Assembly (NCBI RefSeq): GCF_001507595.1
Contig: NZ_LQBQ01000001.1
Coordinates: 620,001 to 684,000 of the forward strand
DNA length: 64,000 nucleotides
Direction: 5' to 3'
From: Ruegeria marisrubri
GTDB lineage: Bacteria > Pseudomonadota > Alphaproteobacteria > Rhodobacterales > Rhodobacteraceae
In this document: piece after piece, positions 34,760 through 43,527 of the stretch
How the letters are laid out: each line of letters opens with the position of its first letter
Position numbering within the stretch: position 1 is the first letter of the stretch
The notes under the pieces: model-generated
What the model was told of the DNA's origin: nothing
Seen by the model: the letters and a program-made list of their open reading frames with translations, nothing else
Database searches by the model: none
Translations under genes and position numbers: made by a program

Positions 34760-36246
34760 CCAGTATTCTGATCGTTCACGGGGTCACTGGCTTGCGCGCT
34801 GCCGGTCTTGGTGACACGGCGCGGATCGCTGTCGAGCACGAGGCCCAGCTCGTCGAGCTTGGCGTTCGTGGCCGCGATCTCGGCCAGCACCGCGTCGGGG
34901 TTGCGGCCCTGCCGGGCGATGGCCTCGGCGAGCGTCATGGTGCCGGAGCGGATCGACAAGAGGTTCGCCATCGCGTCCTTCTGCGGGTCGACCGCCTCGA
35001 ACTTCGGCGGCGACCATTCCACGGGCACGTCCGGCGTGGGGATGCGGCCCGCCGCCCACGCGGCCTCGGTGAACCAGCGCCACACGGGTGCGCAGAACAT
35101 CGGAATGAAAAGCTGCCACTGCACAGCGTCGATCATCCGGCGGAACTCCACGAGCCCCGCCCGGATCGAGGAATAGTTGACCTGGCTCAAGTCCCCGGTC
35201 AGCAATTCGTAGGGCACCCGGAACCCGGCCGAGATCGTGTGCAGGCTCGCCCTCTTGTATTCGCCGTAGCCGCCGGTGGCGGCGGGCTGGTTGAAGCGGA
35301 TGTCCTTGCCGCCGCGGGCATAGGCGATCAGCCCCGGCTCGAACTGCTCCACCCGGTTGCCGTCGGCGTCGACCACCGCGGGCGCGATGCCCTGCTGTGC
35401 CTCGTCATCGCCAAAGACGATGGCAGTGACGCAGGCCTCGGTTTTCTTGCGCACGATCTCTGCCACCTCGTAGTCGTCGAGATCGCGCAAGGTCCGGATC
35501 ACCGGCGCGCCCCAGGGCACGCCACGCGCCTGCGTGCGCTGCTTCTCGTAGACATGGGCAATGTCGGTCGCAGGCACCGGGCGGCTCTGCAACCCGTTCT
35601 GCAGTGCCCCCCAAGCATCGCCGGGATGCTCGGCATGCAGCCAATAGGCCCGGCGCTTTCCGACCGGGTCGAACTCGATGCCCTGCACGAGGCGGCCATT
35701 GCCGATCGCCCCGGATTTCGTGGCGTCGAGGAAGTCGGCCTCAAGCACCTGCAATTGCAGCGGCACCGGTAGACCGTCACTTGCGCGGCGCAGACGTCGG
35801 CGCACCAGGACCTCGCCCGCCTCAACCATCTCGCGACAGATCAGGGTTTGAAGCCCATAGAAATCGAGCTGGCCGTCGGCATCGGCGGCGTCCGACCACC
35901 GCGCAAAGAGTGCATCTACCTTTCGATCCAGTTTGTTATTGCCGCTGGCGGCGCGCGGCATGATGCCCGCGCCGACGATGTTGTTTACCAGCACTGCCAC
36001 GGCCTTGGCCGCATGCGGATTGTTTCGCACCAGATCGCGCATCCGATCCCGCAAGAGCGCCCCGGCAACGCCCACCTCGGTATCGGAGGAAGTGCCTGGG
36101 GCCCGCCACCCATCGGTTCGCCGCCCTTTGGCCGCGCCATCATATCCCCGCGTAAGGGTTTCGAAGGCCTGCCTGGCAAGGACTCGACGGGCCGCCGTGC
36201 GCGGTGCCACCGTGGCAATCGCGTGGTCAAACCAGTTCGCCGACAT
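34756..36246 (-). CDS. Lambda-family portal protein
   Basis: 496 residues. Landmarks of the lambda gpB/GpA-system portal family are RMRDLVRNNPHAAKAVAVLV and NNIVGAGIMP, then QLQVLEADFLD, GIEFDPVGKRRAYWLH, and FRVPYELLTGDLSQVNYSSI. It follows gpW directly and should form the dodecameric DNA channel at the capsid vertex. The length is normal for the family. Confidence 0.93.
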   Translation of the reverse strand: MSANWFDHAIATVAPRTAARRVLARQAFETLTRGYDGAAKGRRTDGWRAPGTSSDTEVGVAGALLRDRMRDLVRNNPHAAKAVAVLVNNIVGAGIMPRAASGNNKLDRKVDALFARWSDAADADGQLDFYGLQTLICREMVEAGEVLVRRRLRRASDGLPVPLQLQVLEADFLDATKSGAIGNGRLVQGIEFDPVGKRRAYWLHAEHPGDAWGALQNGLQSRPVPATDIAHVYEKQRTQARGVPWGAPVIRTLRDLDDYEVAEIVRKKTEACVTAIVFGDDEAQQGIAPAVVDADGNRVEQFEPGLIAYARGGKDIRFNQPAATGGYGEYKRASLHTISAGFRVPYELLTGDLSQVNYSSIRAGLVEFRRMIDAVQWQLFIPMFCAPVWRWFTEAAWAAGRIPTPDVPVEWSPPKFEAVDPQKDAMANLLSIRSGTMTLAEAIARQGRNPDAVLAEIAATNAKLDELGLVLDSDPRRVTKTGSAQASDPVNDQNTG

Positions 36247-36455
36247 CAGCGATCCCCGCGCGAGAAGCCCGCGCGCCCGGCGATTGGCAACGGTTGCGCG
36301 GTGCCCGCGATAGCGCGCTCAATAGTCCGGATGCGGGCGAGCAGGTCTTCCGCCGAGCCGTAATCCACCGACTTGCCGTCATAGCTGACCCGGGTCGTGC
36401 CGCTGGCATAGGCACGGCGCAGCGCCGAAAGCTCGGCTTCCGTCCAGTTCGTCAT
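36246..36455 (-). CDS. gpW-like head-tail connector
   Basis: 69 residues from the ATG at 36455, which overlaps the terminase stop (ATGA). The sequence MTNWTEAELSALRRAYASGT, followed by VSYDGKSVDYGSAEDLLARI, matches gpW of lambda, the small head-completion protein. The downstream portal start is one base from its stop, giving a compact terminase-gpW-portal unit. Confidence 0.85.
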   Translation of the reverse strand: MTNWTEAELSALRRAYASGTTRVSYDGKSVDYGSAEDLLARIRTIERAIAGTAQPLPIAGRAGFSRGDR

Positions 36456-38446
36456 CAAAACCATCCTCCACGCCGCCCGAGCCAGTCGGAGCGGCGCTTG
36501 CTCTGCGGGGCCTGTCCCTGCCTGTTGATCTGCCCTGCGGGATCCGCGGAGGCGTCGGCAACACCGAGTTGATCCTCGAGGTCGCGCCATTTTTCGTCCG
36601 TCCAACGATCCGCGCCCGCGATCCAGGCGGCGGCGCGGGCATAGACCCGGCAGTCCAGCGCCTCGTTCCGCTCTCGCAGCTTCTGCCATTCCAGCCGCGC
36701 AAAGCCGCGCTTCGTGCGCACCGTCACCAGTTGTTCGGCCACAAACTGCTTCAGCCATTCGTTCTCGACCCAATGCGGCAGGTGGACTGTGCCGGGGGCA
36801 AAGGCCGCACCGCCCACCATGTCCTCCTCGGTCGGCCGTTCGAGCCTCAGGAAGCGATAGGTCTCGGCCTTGAAGGTCGACACCGCCACGGTCCAGAGCC
36901 GTGCGCCCCGGCGCAGACGTTTGCCGCCCTCGGTTGCATCCACATAGGTGGGGCCCGACACCGGGCTCGCCCGGTTGAACCCCTCCACGCCCTTTACTGG
37001 CGAGACCTGCGCAAAACCTTGAGCCCGCGACCAGCCATAGACCGCTGGGGCCTCATAGCCCGTGTCGATGGCGAGCCGCGCGATCTTCAGATGTGCGCCG
37101 CGCTCATGCGGCCACGTTCGACCCAGCAGTTCCGTGAGTTCGCCCCAAGCTTCATGCCGGTCGGGCCCGCCTTCGATGACGATGTGATCGACCAGCCAGC
37201 TTTCCAGCCCTCGGCCCCAAGCCCAGACATCGACCTCGATGCGGTCCTTTTGGACATCGGCCCCGGCGGTCAGGAACAACCCGCCCGCCGGGACAATGCC
37301 CGGTTTCCAGCGTTCGCGCTGGTCGTAGAGCCGCTGCCAGTCCGGCGCTTCGCCCGTTTCAACCCATGTCTCGCCAAGGATTGTGTTGCGAAACGCCTTG
37401 ATCGCCTCGTCCGATCCTTGAGCCGCGTCCCACGCCCGCACGATCCGCTCCCAGCTCAGCCAGCCGATCGGCGAATAGAGCGCCGAGAGGTGGTATCCCA
37501 CAGTGTTCGGATCTGCCGCCGTAGCGGTTGCCCGCCATTCGCCAGCTTCCAGCATGGCCGTCTTGTGATGTTCCGCGATGGGCGTCTCGCAGCTCTCGCA
37601 GTGATATTCCGCCGTCTCCGGCTGTCCTTTTTCCCAGCGAAGCCGTTCGAACTTCAGCCACTGCATCGCGCCACAATGCGGACAGGGCACGAAGAACCGG
37701 CGTTGGTCACTGGCCTCGTAGTCCCGTTCGATCCGGCTCATCCCCCGAATGGTCGGCGTCGAGACCAGGAACACCTTGCGCCTGTGGGCAAAGGTCAGCG
37801 ACCGCGCCTCAGCCAGCGTGACCGGATCGCCTTCCTCGTCGGCCGAGGCCGGATAGGCGTCAACCTCATCCAGAAAGATGTAGCGCGCCGGAGTCGAGCG
37901 GAGACCTACCGCCGAATTCGCCCCGGTCATGATCAGGATGCCGCCTGCGAATTCCTTCGACAGCATGGTGTTGCCGGCGTCGCGAGACCGGGCCGGTTTG
38001 ACCCGCTCGCGCAGGACCGGGCTTTCGTCGATCAACGGATCGATCCGCTGCCGCGAGTTCCGTTTCGCCAGTTCCACCGTTGGCTGGACCGCAAGCATTG
38101 GCCCTGGCGCCTGGTGGATTGCAAAGCCGATCCAGTTGTTCCCGGCTTCCGTCGCACCGACCTGTGCCGCCTTCATGAACACGATCCGCTGCGTTGGATC
38201 GCCGGGCGACAGCCGATCCATGATCTCGCCCATGTAGGGCGTGCGCGCGGTGCGATACCGCCCCGGTTCGGCCGAGGCACGCCCCGAGAGCATCCGGTGC
38301 CGGTCCGCCCATTGCGAGACCGTCAGGTCCGGGTCCGGCGTGAGGCCTTCACTCCAGGCGCGCAGGATCTCGGCCGCGCCATCAAAGTCGTCCTCACCGG
38401 AGATCGGGTTTGACCTCGGCGAGATCGTCGAGCTGGGCACGGACAT
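36455..38446 (-). CDS. Terminase large subunit, GpA family
   Basis: 663 residues from the ATG at 38446; an earlier start at 38482 is possible. The ATPase part carries IVFMKAAQVGATEAGNNWIG and the Walker B-like ARYIFLDEVDAYPAS. A zinc-ribbon pair (CPHCG, then CESCE) and the nuclease part (GADVQKDRIEVDVWAWG; ECAIDTGY-type region at LAIDTGYEAPAVYGW) follow. It packages DNA into proheads with the small subunit encoded just upstream, which it overlaps by 53 bp. Confidence 0.95.
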   Translation of the reverse strand: MSVPSSTISPRSNPISGEDDFDGAAEILRAWSEGLTPDPDLTVSQWADRHRMLSGRASAEPGRYRTARTPYMGEIMDRLSPGDPTQRIVFMKAAQVGATEAGNNWIGFAIHQAPGPMLAVQPTVELAKRNSRQRIDPLIDESPVLRERVKPARSRDAGNTMLSKEFAGGILIMTGANSAVGLRSTPARYIFLDEVDAYPASADEEGDPVTLAEARSLTFAHRRKVFLVSTPTIRGMSRIERDYEASDQRRFFVPCPHCGAMQWLKFERLRWEKGQPETAEYHCESCETPIAEHHKTAMLEAGEWRATATAADPNTVGYHLSALYSPIGWLSWERIVRAWDAAQGSDEAIKAFRNTILGETWVETGEAPDWQRLYDQRERWKPGIVPAGGLFLTAGADVQKDRIEVDVWAWGRGLESWLVDHIVIEGGPDRHEAWGELTELLGRTWPHERGAHLKIARLAIDTGYEAPAVYGWSRAQGFAQVSPVKGVEGFNRASPVSGPTYVDATEGGKRLRRGARLWTVAVSTFKAETYRFLRLERPTEEDMVGGAAFAPGTVHLPHWVENEWLKQFVAEQLVTVRTKRGFARLEWQKLRERNEALDCRVYARAAAWIAGADRWTDEKWRDLEDQLGVADASADPAGQINRQGQAPQSKRRSDWLGRRGGWF

Positions 38447-38954
38447 GTTTCTCCAGGACCTTTTGCATCGCGGCAGGCTCAACGCCCAGATCGGCCGCCA
38501 TCAGCGCCGCTGCCCGAGCGGGCCAATTGACCCAGACATCGCGTTCCTGCCGCGCCAGCCGAAACACCAGCGACAGGGCTCGGGCCCGATCGATCAATTC
38601 GCCTTTCAGTTTTTGCAGCCGGAGGCGGCGCTCTTGCGCCTTCAGAACCTCGTTGGCCGTCTTGGCCTGCAGGAACGTCGTGCCGCTGCCCACAGGTGGG
38701 GCGGACATCCCTTGTTCGCGGAGCGTTTCGCCCACGGCCGAAACCGCGGCCTCAGAGACGGGTTTGAGCTTCGGCTTCGGTGCTTTGCGGGTTTTCGACG
38801 GATCGGTCGCCTGCGCGCGCAATGCGTCACTGGCCTCCGCATCGATGCTGCCATCGGCATGCAACACCAGCCGTCCCGTGGCCTTGGCCTTCTGGATCGC
38901 CCCGCGTGAGAGGCCGACGCGGGCGGCGTATTGGCGCTCGCTCAGACCCTCCAT
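38394..38954 (-). CDS. Terminase small subunit, Nu1-like
   Basis: 186 residues. The N-terminal winged-helix-like domain reads EGLSERQYAARVGLSRGAIQ and RLVLHADGSID. The linker is basic, and the C-terminal part is a coiled helical region (FRLARQERDVWVNWPARAAA). It recognises the packaging site. It is the first gene of the head module on the minus strand. Confidence 0.85.
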   Translation of the reverse strand: MEGLSERQYAARVGLSRGAIQKAKATGRLVLHADGSIDAEASDALRAQATDPSKTRKAPKPKLKPVSEAAVSAVGETLREQGMSAPPVGSGTTFLQAKTANEVLKAQERRLRLQKLKGELIDRARALSLVFRLARQERDVWVNWPARAAALMAADLGVEPAAMQKVLEKHVRAQLDDLAEVKPDLR

Positions 38955-38966
38955 GGCGCGCTCCGG

Positions 38967-38994
38967 TTGTCATTAAAAATCATGTGCTTATGTG
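38967..38994 (+). promoter_or_regulatory. Candidate promoter for the small plus-strand genes
   Basis: TTGTCA (38967-38972), 16-bp spacer, TATGTG (38989-38994) in an AT-rich divergent spacer between the terminase small subunit and the plus-strand gene at 39066. Motif match only. Confidence 0.3.
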
Positions 38995-39065
38995 GTTGAT
39001 AAGCCTCCCCACCAGAGCGAACGTGGTCTCACGAAAACGATGCAACTCACCTCGGAGCCGCCACG

Positions 39066-39335
39066 ATGACCCGCCTGAACCCGATCACCACCCCGCGCTT
39101 TGAGGCCCGCGTCGAGAAGGCCCGGCGCAACCGCGAGGCAGCCCTGAGCGCCTTCATCGGCAAGAAGGCGGAGATCGACGAGATGCTGGCCCGACTGCAG
39201 GCGCTCAGCGGTGACCACTTCAACACCCACCCCGACGAAGTGAACTGGGGCCACGTCGGCACCCTCGAACACTACGCTAGCCTCCTGAAGCGCATCACCG
39301 ACAGCGCCTTCGGCGAGGGCGAACACGCCGAGTGA
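39066..39335 (+). CDS. Small helical phage protein of unknown function
   Basis: 89 residues, mostly charged helices (RFEARVEKARRNREAALSAF, then DEMLARLQALSGDHF), with a His/Trp-containing middle. It lies on the plus strand beside the terminase genes with the DUF3489 gene downstream. Similar short genes accompany DUF3489 genes in other Rhodobacterales phages, as far as I recall. No function assigned. Confidence 0.6.
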   Translation: MTRLNPITTPRFEARVEKARRNREAALSAFIGKKAEIDEMLARLQALSGDHFNTHPDEVNWGHVGTLEHYASLLKRITDSAFGEGEHAE

Positions 39336-39473
39336 TCTCGGGCCCAGCCGGAACTCCCGCCGCGCGCCCTGCGCGGTGAGCCCGAACCGTGGCCCCAGTG
39401 GGGCCGCGCAAGTCGGGCGAACGGGTCGCAGAAGGCGCCGCATGTTGCGGGCCTCGAACACGGAGACGATCCC

Positions 39474-40061
39474 ATGACCAAGCTTTCCGACGCGCAAGCG
39501 ATCATCCTCAGCGCCGCCGCGCAGCGCGAGGACCGCAATGTTCTGCCGCTGCCCGGCTCGCTCCGCGGCGGCGCCGCCGCCAAGGTGGTCGGCGCGCTCC
39601 TCTCCCGCGGGCTGATCGCCGAGACCACGACCGACAGCCAGACCAAGGCCGACGCCGCGCTCAACCGGATCTGGCGCAACGACGAGGACGGCCACGCCAT
39701 CCTCCTGCACATCACGGACGCGGGCCTCGCCGCCATCGGCGTCGAGCCGGTGAGCGGCGACAGAGCGCCCATGGGCGCCGACGAAGCGCCGAGTGCGGAG
39801 CCCCCGAAGGACGCTCCAGCCGAGGCCGACCCCGCACCCAAGGCGCGCACACCGAGCACGGGCACGAAACAGGCCAAGCTGATCGAGATGCTTCGCGCCG
39901 AGGGCGGCGCCACCATCGACGAGATCGTCGCCGTAACGGGGTGGCAAGCTCACACCGTGAGAGGAGCCATGTCCGGCGCGCTCAAGAAGAAACTGGGCCT
40001 GACGATCACATCCGAGAAGGTCGAGGGACGCGGCCGGGTCTACAGCCTGCCCCGCGTCTGA
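39474..40061 (+). CDS. DUF3489 protein with winged-helix-like C-terminus
   Basis: 195 residues. The N-terminal ~95 residues read LSDAQAIILSAAAQREDRNV, then AKVVGALLSRGLIAET, resembling a helix-turn-helix domain. A Pro/Ala-rich linker separates it from the DUF3489 part at about 130-190, KQAKLIEMLRAEGGATIDEI and GWQAHTVRGAMSGALKKKLG. DUF3489 domains are small DNA-binding-like modules common in alphaproteobacterial phages. Likely a regulator. Confidence 0.8.
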   Translation: MTKLSDAQAIILSAAAQREDRNVLPLPGSLRGGAAAKVVGALLSRGLIAETTTDSQTKADAALNRIWRNDEDGHAILLHITDAGLAAIGVEPVSGDRAPMGADEAPSAEPPKDAPAEADPAPKARTPSTGTKQAKLIEMLRAEGGATIDEIVAVTGWQAHTVRGAMSGALKKKLGLTITSEKVEGRGRVYSLPRV

Positions 40062-40127
40062 CGCCGCACGCGACTTCGGTCTAGATTATGCCGCCCCGAC
40101 AGGGGCGGCGGAGACCACTCGGTCTTC

Positions 40128-40526
40128 TCAGAAAGGCATCTCATCATCATATTCTGACGGCTTCGAATCCCCTACGGAATTTCTATCTGAGCTAGGCGCT
40201 ATGTACGGCTGGCCATCTGTAAAAAACACGTCGTAACCATAATAAGTGGGGCGACGAATATGCGGGCGCGTGTTCTGGCGATCCCACTCGTTCAGCTCCT
40301 GATAGGAGTCGAAATGTGGCCCCCGAACATATCCCTTCGCTTTCATCGACGCCATCCAAGCGTCGTCCTCGTCCCACTGCGAGGCAGCCTCATATTCCTC
40401 GTCGCTGGGCTTACCCCACCAGCTTACCTTATCTTTCCAGTTTGATCTGTTGTACGATTCCGCGTAGCCATCGATTATTTCAGCAGCGTCAGCGCCGGCC
40501 CCAAATACATCCTCGAAGTCACCCAT
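40128..40526 (-). CDS. Acidic uncharacterised prophage protein
   Basis: 132 residues, strongly acidic and Tyr/Trp/Asp-rich, without membrane segments. It begins MGDFEDVFGAGADAAEIIDG and ends KPSEYDDEMPF. It is AT-richer than the flanking phage genes and paired with another unknown gene 50 bp upstream on the same strand. Acidic, DNA-mimic-like composition is compatible with a counter-defence protein; no direct evidence. Confidence 0.55.
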   Translation of the reverse strand: MGDFEDVFGAGADAAEIIDGYAESYNRSNWKDKVSWWGKPSDEEYEAASQWDEDDAWMASMKAKGYVRGPHFDSYQELNEWDRQNTRPHIRRPTYYGYDVFFTDGQPYIAPSSDRNSVGDSKPSEYDDEMPF

Positions 40527-40575
40527 CGCTAAACCTGCGACCTACAAATCCAGTTTCGGATCGACACGACATTCG

Positions 40576-41040
40576 TTACTTCTCGATCAGCCGGCCATCT
40601 GAAGTCATCCACATTCCGTCACTGAGATAGGTATCTTCGCCAGAGTCGTCGATTGCGAACTCGTTGTAGATCGCCATCATCTCGCGAAGGGCCAAGACCG
40701 AAATGTCCTCAAAACCAATTCGATTAAGAATGGTCGAGGCGAGGTGGAGGAGATCCTCTGAGTCTGGATATACAGAAGTTTCAATATAGGGTCGATTAGC
40801 GTGGTCCCGCTTCGTCACAAAGTCCATTTCACGATCTGAAAGCACCTGTGCGGTTGCACTGATCAATGCCCCCTGGTCTTCATAGGCACGATAATCTCCA
40901 GTGTCCTCCGAGGCGGTTGCCGTCATAAGCCGAACGCCATTGGCATCAGAAATCAGTCGGTAGAAAACGTAGGGCTCGGAGCAGATCCGATATTCTTCTT
41001 GCCGCAACGAGAGTTTGGTAGACCTCTGGATAATCGCCAT
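40576..41040 (-). CDS. Uncharacterised prophage protein
   Basis: 154 residues from the ATG at 41040. Mixed alpha/beta sequence; landmarks are EEYRICSEPYVFYRLISDAN, then YRAYEDQGALISATAQVLSD and YLSDGMWMTSDGRLIEK. No family recognised. It is AT-richer than the phage backbone and forms a pair with the acidic gene downstream, between the DUF3489 and DUF7220 genes. Probably cargo. Confidence 0.55.
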   Translation of the reverse strand: MAIIQRSTKLSLRQEEYRICSEPYVFYRLISDANGVRLMTATASEDTGDYRAYEDQGALISATAQVLSDREMDFVTKRDHANRPYIETSVYPDSEDLLHLASTILNRIGFEDISVLALREMMAIYNEFAIDDSGEDTYLSDGMWMTSDGRLIEK

Positions 41041-41127
41041 GATTCCGATCCGCGCACTTTTCGCTAACCTACACCTTACCGGCGCTCGGACAATAGCCAT
41101 CCAACAAGGGCAAGGCGGACCTTTGGC

Positions 41128-41352
41128 TCACTCCTTTCGGTGCACCCGGATCGCCTCGAAAAGCCGGCGTAGGGCAAAAGAGCGCGCCATGCTCACGACC
41201 GTGAACACCGCGCCCATCTTCAGGTTTTGCTCGAGCGTCGTGTGCAGTCCGAAGACCGGGAAGATCAGGATCTGCGTCACGACCGCGACGCCGTAGCCGA
41301 CCGACACGTTGGCGACGGCCTCGACCAGCGACATGGCCTGGCTCTGTTTCAT
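41128..41352 (-). CDS. DUF7220-like small membrane protein
   Basis: 74 residues with two hydrophobic segments (VGYGVAVVTQILIFPVFG and NLKMGAVFTVVSMARSFALR) and a basic C-terminus. The beginning MKQSQAMSLVEAVANVSVG is characteristic of a small protein often encoded after phage methyltransferases in Rhodobacterales. Its start overlaps the methyltransferase stop by 4 bp. Function unknown. Confidence 0.65.
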   Translation of the reverse strand: MKQSQAMSLVEAVANVSVGYGVAVVTQILIFPVFGLHTTLEQNLKMGAVFTVVSMARSFALRRLFEAIRVHRKE

Positions 41353-42686
41353 GCGGCTGCATCCTCGTCCTTCGAAGCCGGGGTGTTGTCCAGCCGCTCG
41401 GCCTTCACCTCAGCGAAGGTCCGACCGTCGCCATCGAGGATCGCCTCGCGGCCGGTCTCGGCCTGCCAGCGCTCCACGGCGACATCTACGTAAGCCGTGC
41501 TGATCTCCATGGCGTAGACGCGGCGGCCGTTGGCCTCGCCTGCCATGATCTGCGAACCCGAGCCCGAGAACGGCTCGTAGCAAAGCCCGCCGCGGGAGAC
41601 GTGCTGGCGCATCGGGATGCCGAAGGCGTCGAGCGGCTTCGGCGTCGGATGGTCGGGCCGCTCGTCCTTCGCGAAGGACGGCATCTCCCAGGTGGACGGC
41701 AACGTTTCCTCGGCCACCTTCGGCGGGCGGTTCGGGCGACGCCAACCCATGAAGCAGGGCTCGTGCTTCCAGAGGTAGTGCGACCGGGTCAGGACACCGC
41801 GGTCCTTCACCCAGATGATCTGCTGATGGACGAAGGCGCCGGCCTTTTCCCAGCAGGCTTCCAGCATCGCCTGGCGGCGGGAGGCGTGCCAGCAGTACCA
41901 GGCGGCATCCTCGGTGATGGCCTCGGAGACGGCGGCGGCGATGAACCCGTCGTAGAGCTCCGCACCCTGAGAACTGTCGTCCCAGGTCGTGCCATAGGAC
42001 GCAGACCAATCCTTGTTCCGGGTCGGGTGGTTCGAGCCGTCGTAATCGACGAGGTACGGCGGATCGGTCGCGAACAGAACCGCCCGCTCGCCGTTCATCA
42101 GGCGGCGGACATCGTTGTGCGAGGTCGAGTCGCCACAGAGCAGCCGGTGATCGCCGAGAATCCAGAGATCGCCCGTCCGCGAGGCGGGATTGCGCGGCGG
42201 TTCGGGGATGGTCACCGGAGGCATCGAGCCCCCTGCGCCACCTTCTTCTTCACCGCACCCGTCCGGATCGAAAGCCAGGAGCTTGTCCAACTCGCCATCG
42301 GAGAAGCCGACCAGCGACAGGTCGTAGTCCTCGGCCAGAAGGTCATTCAGTTCGGCCGACAGCAGCGCCTCGTCCCAGGTGCCGAGTTCCGTGAGCTTGT
42401 TGTCCGCGATCCGGTAGGCCCGCCGCTGCGCCTCGCTCAGGTGGCCGAGCACGATCACCGGTGCCTCGGTCAGCCCGAGCTGCGTCGCAGCCAGCACGCG
42501 GCCGTGGCCGGCGATCAGCTCCCCGTCCTCGCCCACAAGACACGGCACGGTCCAGCCGAACTCGGCCATGCTGGCGGCGATCTTCGCGACCTGGTCCGCG
42601 CCGTGCGCCTTCGCGTTCTTCGCATAAGGCTGGAGCTTGGCCAGCGGCCAGGTCTCGATCCGCTCAGGGGCGAAGCTCAGCGTCAT
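41349..42686 (-). CDS. ParB-like domain fused to DNA N-methyltransferase
   Basis: 445 residues from the ATG at 42686. The N-terminal ParB/Srx-like domain (about 1-110) shows LQPYAKNAKAHGADQVAKIA and LIAGHGRVLAATQLG. The methyltransferase part has the catalytic FATDPPYLVDYDG (about residue 208), then the AdoMet-binding YEPFSGSGSQIMAGE near the C-terminus; motif IV before motif I indicates the beta class. It methylates adenine (or N4-cytosine) and probably protects phage DNA from host restriction. It precedes a small membrane protein gene in the operon. Confidence 0.88.
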   Translation of the reverse strand: MTLSFAPERIETWPLAKLQPYAKNAKAHGADQVAKIAASMAEFGWTVPCLVGEDGELIAGHGRVLAATQLGLTEAPVIVLGHLSEAQRRAYRIADNKLTELGTWDEALLSAELNDLLAEDYDLSLVGFSDGELDKLLAFDPDGCGEEEGGAGGSMPPVTIPEPPRNPASRTGDLWILGDHRLLCGDSTSHNDVRRLMNGERAVLFATDPPYLVDYDGSNHPTRNKDWSASYGTTWDDSSQGAELYDGFIAAAVSEAITEDAAWYCWHASRRQAMLEACWEKAGAFVHQQIIWVKDRGVLTRSHYLWKHEPCFMGWRRPNRPPKVAEETLPSTWEMPSFAKDERPDHPTPKPLDAFGIPMRQHVSRGGLCYEPFSGSGSQIMAGEANGRRVYAMEISTAYVDVAVERWQAETGREAILDGDGRTFAEVKAERLDNTPASKDEDAAA

Positions 42687-42733
42687 GGGCGATGTTCCGT
42701 GAGTGGTGGTGGATCCCGGCCGGTGTCCGGACT

Positions 42734-42777
42734 CCGGATGCCGCGCTGGACTCCTCGCGGGGTCCAGCGGCATCCGG
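42734..42777. promoter_or_regulatory. Strong GC-rich hairpin upstream of the methyltransferase
   Basis: Arms CCGGATGCCGCGCTGGAC (42734-42751) and GTCCAGCGGCATCCGG (42762-42777) pair perfectly apart from a 2-base bulge, around a 10-base loop. Further CCGG-rich inverted sequence flanks it. In the methyltransferase leader it could act as an attenuator or protein-binding site. Confidence 0.45.
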
Positions 42778-43067
42778 GGGTATCCGGCCGGAAGGCCAGT
42801 GTTTATTGGGGTTTGCGCGGGGTGCGGGTGGATCCGGATTCCGGGTGGCTTCCCAAAAATCCGGTCCTGTCGCTGGCGAAATTCCGCGCCAAGCCCGCCA
42901 GCATAGGATTTCGGCCCGGAAGGAACCAAGTTTGCAAAGGGTTGGCGGGTTGGATCCCAGCTGGACCCTTCGGTGGACTCTCGGAAGCCAGCGGCTCAGG
43001 CCGTCCCGCGCGCGCCTCTCCCGAGGATACCTGATTTCTACCCCGGAAGAGCCGTTTTTGTCTCATC

Positions 43068-43092
43068 GAAAACTGTCTGCCAGACAATTTTC
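43068..43092. promoter_or_regulatory. Operator-like palindrome after the DUF6362 gene
   Basis: Arms GAAAACTGTCTG (43068-43079) and CAGACAATTTTC (43081-43092) around a single C; 11 of 12 pairs match. It lies 7 bp past the DUF6362 stop. A one-base centre makes an RNA hairpin unlikely and a dimeric-protein operator more likely. It has no T-run for a terminator. Confidence 0.5.
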
Positions 43093-43098
43093 CATCCG

Positions 43099-43527
43099 CT
43101 ACGCGCCGCGTGCGAGGCGGATCAGCTTGCGCTTGGAAAGCTGTCGGTTGACCGGTTGCCGGTTCAACGTCAGCGCGATGACCGAGAGCCCGTAGGCCCA
43201 ATGCTGATGTGCCGCCGCCCTTTGCAGGCCCACGGCGTAGCAGATCTCCTTCCAGCGTTCGCCATGCGCTTTCATCCAGACGATCTTGCCGTCGATGGGA
43301 TCCAGGCAGCCGGTCCAGGTCAGCGTCTCCTCCATCCGGCTGATCGCTTGCGGCGAAGGCAGCACGCGCATCTGCTTCGGCTCCTGGCACACCTTGTCGG
43401 CAAAGCTGTGGACGATCTCGGGCCAGGTCGAGAAATAGCCACGCCTGCGCGGGTCCGGGAGTCTGCGCAGGATCAGGGCCGCTTCCGCGAGCCGTTCCTC
43501 CACGAGGGCGGGTGTCCAATGGGTCAT
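43099..43527 (-). CDS. DUF6362 protein
   Basis: 142 residues. Landmarks are WTPALVEERLAEAALILRRL, then YFSTWPEIVHSFADKV and WAYGLSVIALTLNRQPV, a helix-turn-helix-like sequence found in Rhodobacterales phage replication regions. It overlaps the upstream small gene by 4 bp (ATGA). Probable DNA-binding role; the biochemical function is unknown. Confidence 0.68.
   Translation of the reverse strand: MTHWTPALVEERLAEAALILRRLPDPRRRGYFSTWPEIVHSFADKVCQEPKQMRVLPSPQAISRMEETLTWTGCLDPIDGKIVWMKAHGERWKEICYAVGLQRAAAHQHWAYGLSVIALTLNRQPVNRQLSKRKLIRLARGA

Larger units (their letters stand above)
42687..43098. other. Gene-poor spacer with palindromes
   Basis: 412 bases between the methyltransferase and the DUF6362 gene. 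I see no gene that I trust; an open minus-strand frame across part of it has no RBS and biased composition. It contains a strong hairpin (42734-42777) and a near-perfect palindrome next to the DUF6362 stop (43068-43092), described separately. Confidence 0.5.

Noticed and set aside
36569..38413. 614-codon plus-strand frame opposite the terminase
   Set aside because: Antisense shadow of the terminase large subunit with biased composition and no motif.
42803..43097. Minus-strand frame of about 100 codons in the methyltransferase-DUF6362 spacer
   Set aside because: No ribosome binding site, repetitive basic composition, and it runs across the palindrome; not supported.
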